The notes under the pieces are model-generated. The model saw nothing but the letters and a program-made list of their open reading frames with translations, had not been told where the DNA came from and searched no databases. From the NCBI GenBank assembly GCA_016719105.1, contig JADKAQ010000008.1, positions 310,001 through 374,000 of the forward strand: 64,000 bases of DNA, in the 5' to 3' direction. Source of the DNA: Gemmatimonadota bacterium (lineage in GTDB: Bacteria > Gemmatimonadota > Gemmatimonadetes > Gemmatimonadales > Gemmatimonadaceae). The number at the start of each line of letters is the position of its first letter. The first letter of the stretch is position 1. This document shows positions 63,990 through 64,000 of the stretch, one piece after another. The translations under genes were made by a program, and so were the position numbers.

Positions 63990-64000
63990 TTCGATAGAAC

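Overview
The window is 64 kb of very GC-rich bacterial DNA with densely packed genes on both strands. I recognise no rRNA, tRNA, CRISPR array, transposase or phage gene. A PEP-CTERM protein, many secreted proteins and lipoproteins, two M19 dipeptidases, a DUF885 protein and cyanophycin genes fit a Gram-negative soil or aquatic bacterium. The overall style recalls Gemmatimonadota, but that assignment is an impression and not proven by any gene here.

Layout. 1-9951: end of an acyl-CoA dehydrogenase, small proteins, an rtcB RNA ligase with a short upstream partner, an M28 peptidase, an FAD dehydrogenase, a sulfotransferase, a DinB-like protein and an Fpg/Nei glycosylase. 10118-24451: HrpB helicase, a secreted helix-hairpin-helix protein, two M19 dipeptidases, an NhaC-type antiporter, a TIGR04076/aldo-keto reductase pair, secreted proteins and a serine hydrolase. 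24452-25537 is a 1.1 kb stretch with no convincing gene. 25538-32341: a PEP-CTERM protein followed (in coordinates) by a minus-strand operon wecB / yaiO-like / membrane protein / GT2 synthase / beta-helix protein, a likely exopolysaccharide locus. 33795-39317: cyanophycinase, cyanophycin synthetase and a second Mur-ligase protein without an ATP-grasp domain. 39344-43843: DUF885 lipoprotein, PQQ-type sugar dehydrogenase, and pnuC plus a NadR-type kinase. 44172-48793: a GT39 / methyltransferase / GT2 / FAD-oxidoreductase operon in which the methyltransferase frame is broken. 48831-53649: DUF2339 membrane protein, ahcY and an ArsR-methyltransferase fusion. 53889-63989: DUF1508, hemJ, secreted proteins, an aminotransferase, a nicotinamidase-like/pncB pair and a MocR-type regulator.

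Two short sequence signals cut across the gene map. First, tandem arrays of CTCCCGT (or the 8-base CTTCCCGT) lie 3-9 bases in front of five start codons, always in sense orientation, where a Shine-Dalgarno sequence would be expected. A sixth array lies inside hrpB. Second, GCCTAACG/CGTTAGGC and close variants occur about 40 times. In genes this usually appears as the rare Leu codon TTA followed by a Gly codon, but it also covers stop codons, Pro-Asn codons and intergenic sites, which suggests selection on the DNA itself.

Many operons use ATGA stop/start overlaps (17959, 19862, 27972, 29282, 31052, 45968, 46659, 60971), indicating translational coupling. Several gene ends carry perfect GC-rich hairpins, mostly without a U tract.
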